A stretch of 64,000 nucleotides of DNA from assembly GCA_000433535.1 (NCBI GenBank), contig FR892666.1, forward strand, positions 29,272-93,271, given 5' to 3'. The notes beneath the pieces are model-generated. The model had not been told where the DNA came from. It ran no database searches and worked only from the letters and a program-made list of their open reading frames with translations. Position numbers and translations under genes: made by a program. Shown piece after piece: positions 61,603-64,000 of this stretch. Source of the DNA: Dorea sp. CAG:317 (GTDB lineage Bacteria > Bacillota > Clostridia > Lachnospirales > Lachnospiraceae). Each line of letters begins with the position of its first letter. The stretch's first letter is position 1.

Positions 61603-62025
61603 ATGGTAAATTTATTAACAGGACCTAAGGGAAGCGGAAAGACACAAAAAATGATTGAGCTGGCTAACGAGCAGGCAAAAAAATGCGACGGAAACGTAGT
61701 GTTTATTAAGAAAACACATCGCGACACTGCTAGTGTTTCCTTTGATATTCGTACTATTTGTATGGATGATTTTGCAGTAATCACAACAACAGACGCATAT
61801 ATCGGATTTTTATACGGTATGCACAGTTCCAACAATGATATTCAATGTGTATTTATTGACGGCATTTTAAAACACGCTGATATTTCAATCGAAAATATGC
61901 CTGAATTTATTGAAAGACTGAAACAGATGTCCAAAGAATGTGATATGGACTTCTATGTAAGCATCAGTGCTAAGAGAGAAGAATTATCCGCAGTCAACCT
62001 TGAAGGTTGTGCGTTTTTAAACTAA
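61603..62025 (+). CDS. small P-loop protein of unknown role, 140 residues
   Basis: The product starts MVNLLTGPKGSGKTQKMIEL, a clear Walker A motif (residues 7-14), with a Walker B-like CVFIDGIL near residue 84. It is much shorter than usual P-loop ATPases and lacks a lid or arginine finger that I can see. I do not recognise a family. ATG 61603 follows AAAGGAG with good spacing; ATG 61594 is too close. It has its own promoter and a terminator before the next gene. Confidence 0.8.
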   Translation: MVNLLTGPKGSGKTQKMIELANEQAKKCDGNVVFIKKTHRDTASVSFDIRTICMDDFAVITTTDAYIGFLYGMHSSNNDIQCVFIDGILKHADISIENMPEFIERLKQMSKECDMDFYVSISAKREELSAVNLEGCAFLN

Positions 62026-62046
62026 CACATATATAAGGGGAAATCA

Positions 62047-62076
62047 CGGGCAGCCTTATTTTGGCTGCCTGTTTTA
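62047..62076 (+). terminator. terminator between the P-loop gene and the CapA-family gene
   Basis: GGCAGCC pairs with GGCTGCC around TTATTTT, followed by TGTTTTA. It ends 13 bases before the next start codon, so it may be leaky or an attenuator. Confidence 0.75.
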
Positions 62077-62088
62077 CGGTAAGAGAAT

Positions 62089-63258
62089 ATGAGCGGAATC
62101 AAAGATGCAAAGCGACGGCAGCGACGAAGACGCCGAAAGAAAAAAATACAACGTCTGACAGTTATATTTGGTTCTCTTTTTCTCATTCTCCTTCTTGTTT
62201 TTGCCGTACGCGGTATATCACATAAGATTAATGAGAAAGAGAAAAAAGCAGAGAAGAAAACTACTGTTAAAAAAGAGAAGATTGACACTTCTCATGTAAA
62301 AGTGAAAAATCTCGTAATCAATACAAAAGACAGCAAAAAAGACAAAAATAAAACCCGTACGATCACCATCAGTTCTATGGGAGACTGTACTCTTGGAACA
62401 GATGAAAATTTTGACCAGTCACGGAGCCTGAATGCCTTTTATAATTCACAGGGTGCAGACTATTTCTTTAAAAATGTACGGTCTATTCTGGAAAAGGATA
62501 ATCTGTCCATTGTAAATTTTGAAGGCACGCTTACTACATCTGACACAAGAGCCGATAAAAAATTTGCCTTTAAAGCTGAGCCGAAATATGTAGATATCCT
62601 GACGGGAAGCTCTGTAGAAGCTGCTAATATAGCAAATAATCACAGTTCCGACTATGGTGAAAGCAGCCGTACCGATACGCTCAAAGTATTGAAAGACGCC
62701 GGTATTGCCACCTTTGGTTTTGAACATGTGGCGCTTCTTGATGTTGACGGGGTTAAAGTCGGGCTTACCGGCATTTATGAACTGGCTGAGCACCTGGAGA
62801 AGAAACAGCAGGTAAAAGAAAATATTGCGGCGCTCAAAGAAGCCGGAGCTGAGCTTATCATTGTCAATTTCCACTGGGGCATTGAAAGGGAATATGTTCC
62901 CAACGATACTCAGAAAACACTGGCTCATCTGGCCGTAGACGAAGGAGCGGATCTTGTGATCGGCCATCACCCTCACGTTCTTCAGGGCATTGAAAAATAT
63001 AAAGGCAAGTATATTGCCTACAGCCTTGGAAACTTTTGTTTTGGCGGCAACAGTAATCCGCAGGATAAAGATACCATGATCTTTCAGCAGACTTTCACCA
63101 TTAAGAACGGCAAAGTAAAAGACGATGACAAGATCAATATTATTCCATGCTCTATTTCATCGAAAACCAATAGCAACGATTACTGCCCAACGCCCCTTAA
63201 CGGAGAGGAAAAACAAAGGGTATTGGATAAAATCGAAGAATACAGTAAACAAATTTAA
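62089..63258 (+). CDS. CapA-family membrane-anchored protein (metallophosphoesterase fold)
   Basis: The 389-residue protein has a very basic N-terminus (1-20), one membrane helix (about 22-42), a charged linker and an outer CapA/PgsA-like domain (about 90-385) with SMGDCTLG, VNFEGTLT, NIANNHSSDYG, FHWGIEREY and GHHPHVLQG, the metal-binding motifs of this fold. Such proteins are linked to poly-gamma-glutamate or other surface polymers, though often without the partner genes, as here. Ribosome site is weak (GGTAAGAG). Confidence 0.9.
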   Translation: MSGIKDAKRRQRRRRRKKKIQRLTVIFGSLFLILLLVFAVRGISHKINEKEKKAEKKTTVKKEKIDTSHVKVKNLVINTKDSKKDKNKTRTITISSMGDCTLGTDENFDQSRSLNAFYNSQGADYFFKNVRSILEKDNLSIVNFEGTLTTSDTRADKKFAFKAEPKYVDILTGSSVEAANIANNHSSDYGESSRTDTLKVLKDAGIATFGFEHVALLDVDGVKVGLTGIYELAEHLEKKQQVKENIAALKEAGAELIIVNFHWGIEREYVPNDTQKTLAHLAVDEGADLVIGHHPHVLQGIEKYKGKYIAYSLGNFCFGGNSNPQDKDTMIFQQTFTIKNGKVKDDDKINIIPCSISSKTNSNDYCPTPLNGEEKQRVLDKIEEYSKQI

Positions 63259-63269
63259 AATTGGGGACG

Positions 63270-63306
63270 AGGTAAAACTTAATTTGGGACGGAGTTTTTT
63301 GAAAAA
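63270..63306. repeat. interrupted REP-like hairpin
   Basis: AATTTGGGACGGAGTTTTTTGAAAAAAC gives the left arm and loop of a hairpin of the REP-like type. The right arm (expected TCCGTCCC) is missing; transposase-linked DNA begins instead. A shorter GGGGACGAGG lies just before. Confidence 0.5.
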
Positions 63307-63335
63307 ACAATGTCATTAAGTTAAGTCCATCACGA

Positions 63336-63863
63336 TTATTGTGCGCGTGGATTCAACCCGAACATATCGACAGATATGCTCGGGTTTTTCTTTTGGGATA
63401 TTTTAGCTTTACCTGCAATCAGCATACTGAAGTTATGCAGAATCAGTTTTGCCAAAACCTCCTGTAGAATGGAGTTTTCCTGTTTTGAGTGAAATGCAAT
63501 CAGACCAATGACATATTTTAAGAAACGGAAGCCCGTTTCGATCCCCCAACGAAGCCTGTAGATTTCTTTCAAATCTTTTTTCCGGGATAGATATTTGTAT
63601 TCTTTGAATTGTGGTGCTACATCTGTTTGCTGAGTAAAGTAATGAAATAGCTGCTCAAATGCTTCGCAACTTAGTTTTTGCCGTTGTTGAACGAAGAATG
63701 AAGTAGTTAGGAATTCTTTATAAGAGAAAAACTTTCCTATTTCAAATCCCAGACTGTTATTGTCAAAAGACAGAATAAACTTCATAAGAACTGGCAGATT
63801 CCATTTACTTTTGCGTGAAAAAGCATTTGCATTTGAAGTGGTAAATTTTTCAGCTTTTGTCAA
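63336..63863 (-). pseudogene. internally deleted IS4-type transposase
   Basis: The 175-codon frame has the N-terminal part of an IS4-like transposase (NAFSRKSKWNLPVLMKFI, SFFVQQRQKL) joined to the C-terminal YRLRWGIETGFRFLK signature with the catalytic Glu and the helical AKLILHNFSML. The middle, with the first two Asp residues, is missing. The element cannot be active, but its ends may still be used by a full copy elsewhere. The right end of the element is not defined within the window. Confidence 0.75.
63346..63391 (+). terminator. terminator at the edge of the transposase remnant
   Basis: AACCCGA.CATAT pairs with ATATG.TCGGGTT, followed by TTTCTTTT on the plus strand. It overlaps the 3' end of the transposase and could stop transcripts from the CapA-family gene. 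Confidence 0.7.
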
Positions 63864-64000
63864 GTGAGATTGAATTTGTCAAGGACATTTTCACCCAAAC
63901 TACGTCAGTTGTACCTTTCGTGCAACTACTGCACAATATCTGGGTTGTTTAAATCTGTATATTGATAGAAGTAAAAAACACCTCTGGCATCCTGTAAATA
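63864..64000. other. right window edge, no gene called
   Basis: The stretch upstream of the transposase remnant is AT-rich and contains GTTGTACCTTTCGTGCAACTAC-like inverted bases (GTTG/CAAC). It probably belongs to the IS element. No start codon or promoter is convincing. Confidence 0.3.

Noticed and set aside
1..64000. tRNA, rRNA or replication origin
   Set aside because: No cloverleaf with a TTCGA-type arm, no rRNA-like stretch and no DnaA-box cluster was recognised by eye.

Overview
The window looks like the chromosome of a low-GC Clostridium-related Firmicute, most likely a gut Lachnospiraceae. Signs of this are the Firmicutes stress operon order hrcA-grpE-dnaK-dnaJ under a CIRCE element, a leucine T-box on leuS, the recO-era block with a YqzL-like small gene, an ECF vitamin-type S component, and a serine recombinase of the integrative-element type. 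Species-level naming is not possible from the sequence alone. Most genes are on the minus strand.

Layout. 1-2.1 kb: a truncated pyrophosphatase-type gene diverges from an S1-domain gene. 2.1-12.6 kb: housekeeping blocks (methyltransferase-hslO-nadE; two paralogous secreted NlpC/P60 hydrolases; dus-proX-CPBP protease; an ECF S component overlapping a P-loop kinase, with a striking dyad over its promoter). 12.7-20.1 kb: a decayed accessory island: KilA-N gene, large serine recombinase, MazF toxin with a structured leader, Cys-rich KTR protein, AraC regulator, DUF5131 gene and a fragment of a conjugative-element helicase/methylase. It is bounded by two copies of an RlmD C-terminal tail, so it looks like layered integration and deletion at the 3' end of rlmD. 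20.0-36.2 kb: rlmD, a NYN-LOTUS protein, pcrA, a cysteine desulfidase family gene, DUF1836, mrp, then ridA-ornithine cyclodeaminase-alcohol dehydrogenase behind a two-component system divergent from a three-gene ABC exporter (LnrJK-LnrLMN-like).

36.2-41.3 kb is the chaperone operon, with folded intergenic RNA between dnaK and dnaJ. 41.35-42.35 kb is a symmetric RAYT transposase element. Its terminal hairpins (GGGACGTAGC type) recur elsewhere in the window directly behind gene stop codons, so this appears to be a REP/RAYT system in a Firmicute. 42.3-46.3 kb joins threonine degradation (tdh-kbl) to a divergent SstT-type serine/threonine importer with a folded leader. 46.4-53.4 kb holds glyQS, recO with an overlapping small yqzL-like gene, era, an M16C peptidase and an acetyltransferase. 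53.4-57.1 kb has a DUF4230 gene and a four-gene cluster of two ferredoxin-type P-loop ATPases with NifX-like proteins and a DUF134 regulator. 57.2-64 kb ends with an Xre regulator, a nuclease remnant, a hairpin-rich gap, leuS with its T-box, a P-loop protein, a CapA-family protein and an internally deleted IS4-type transposase that seems to interrupt a REP-like hairpin.

Start codons were re-chosen from ribosome-binding sites wherever the longest reading frame was not the best one.
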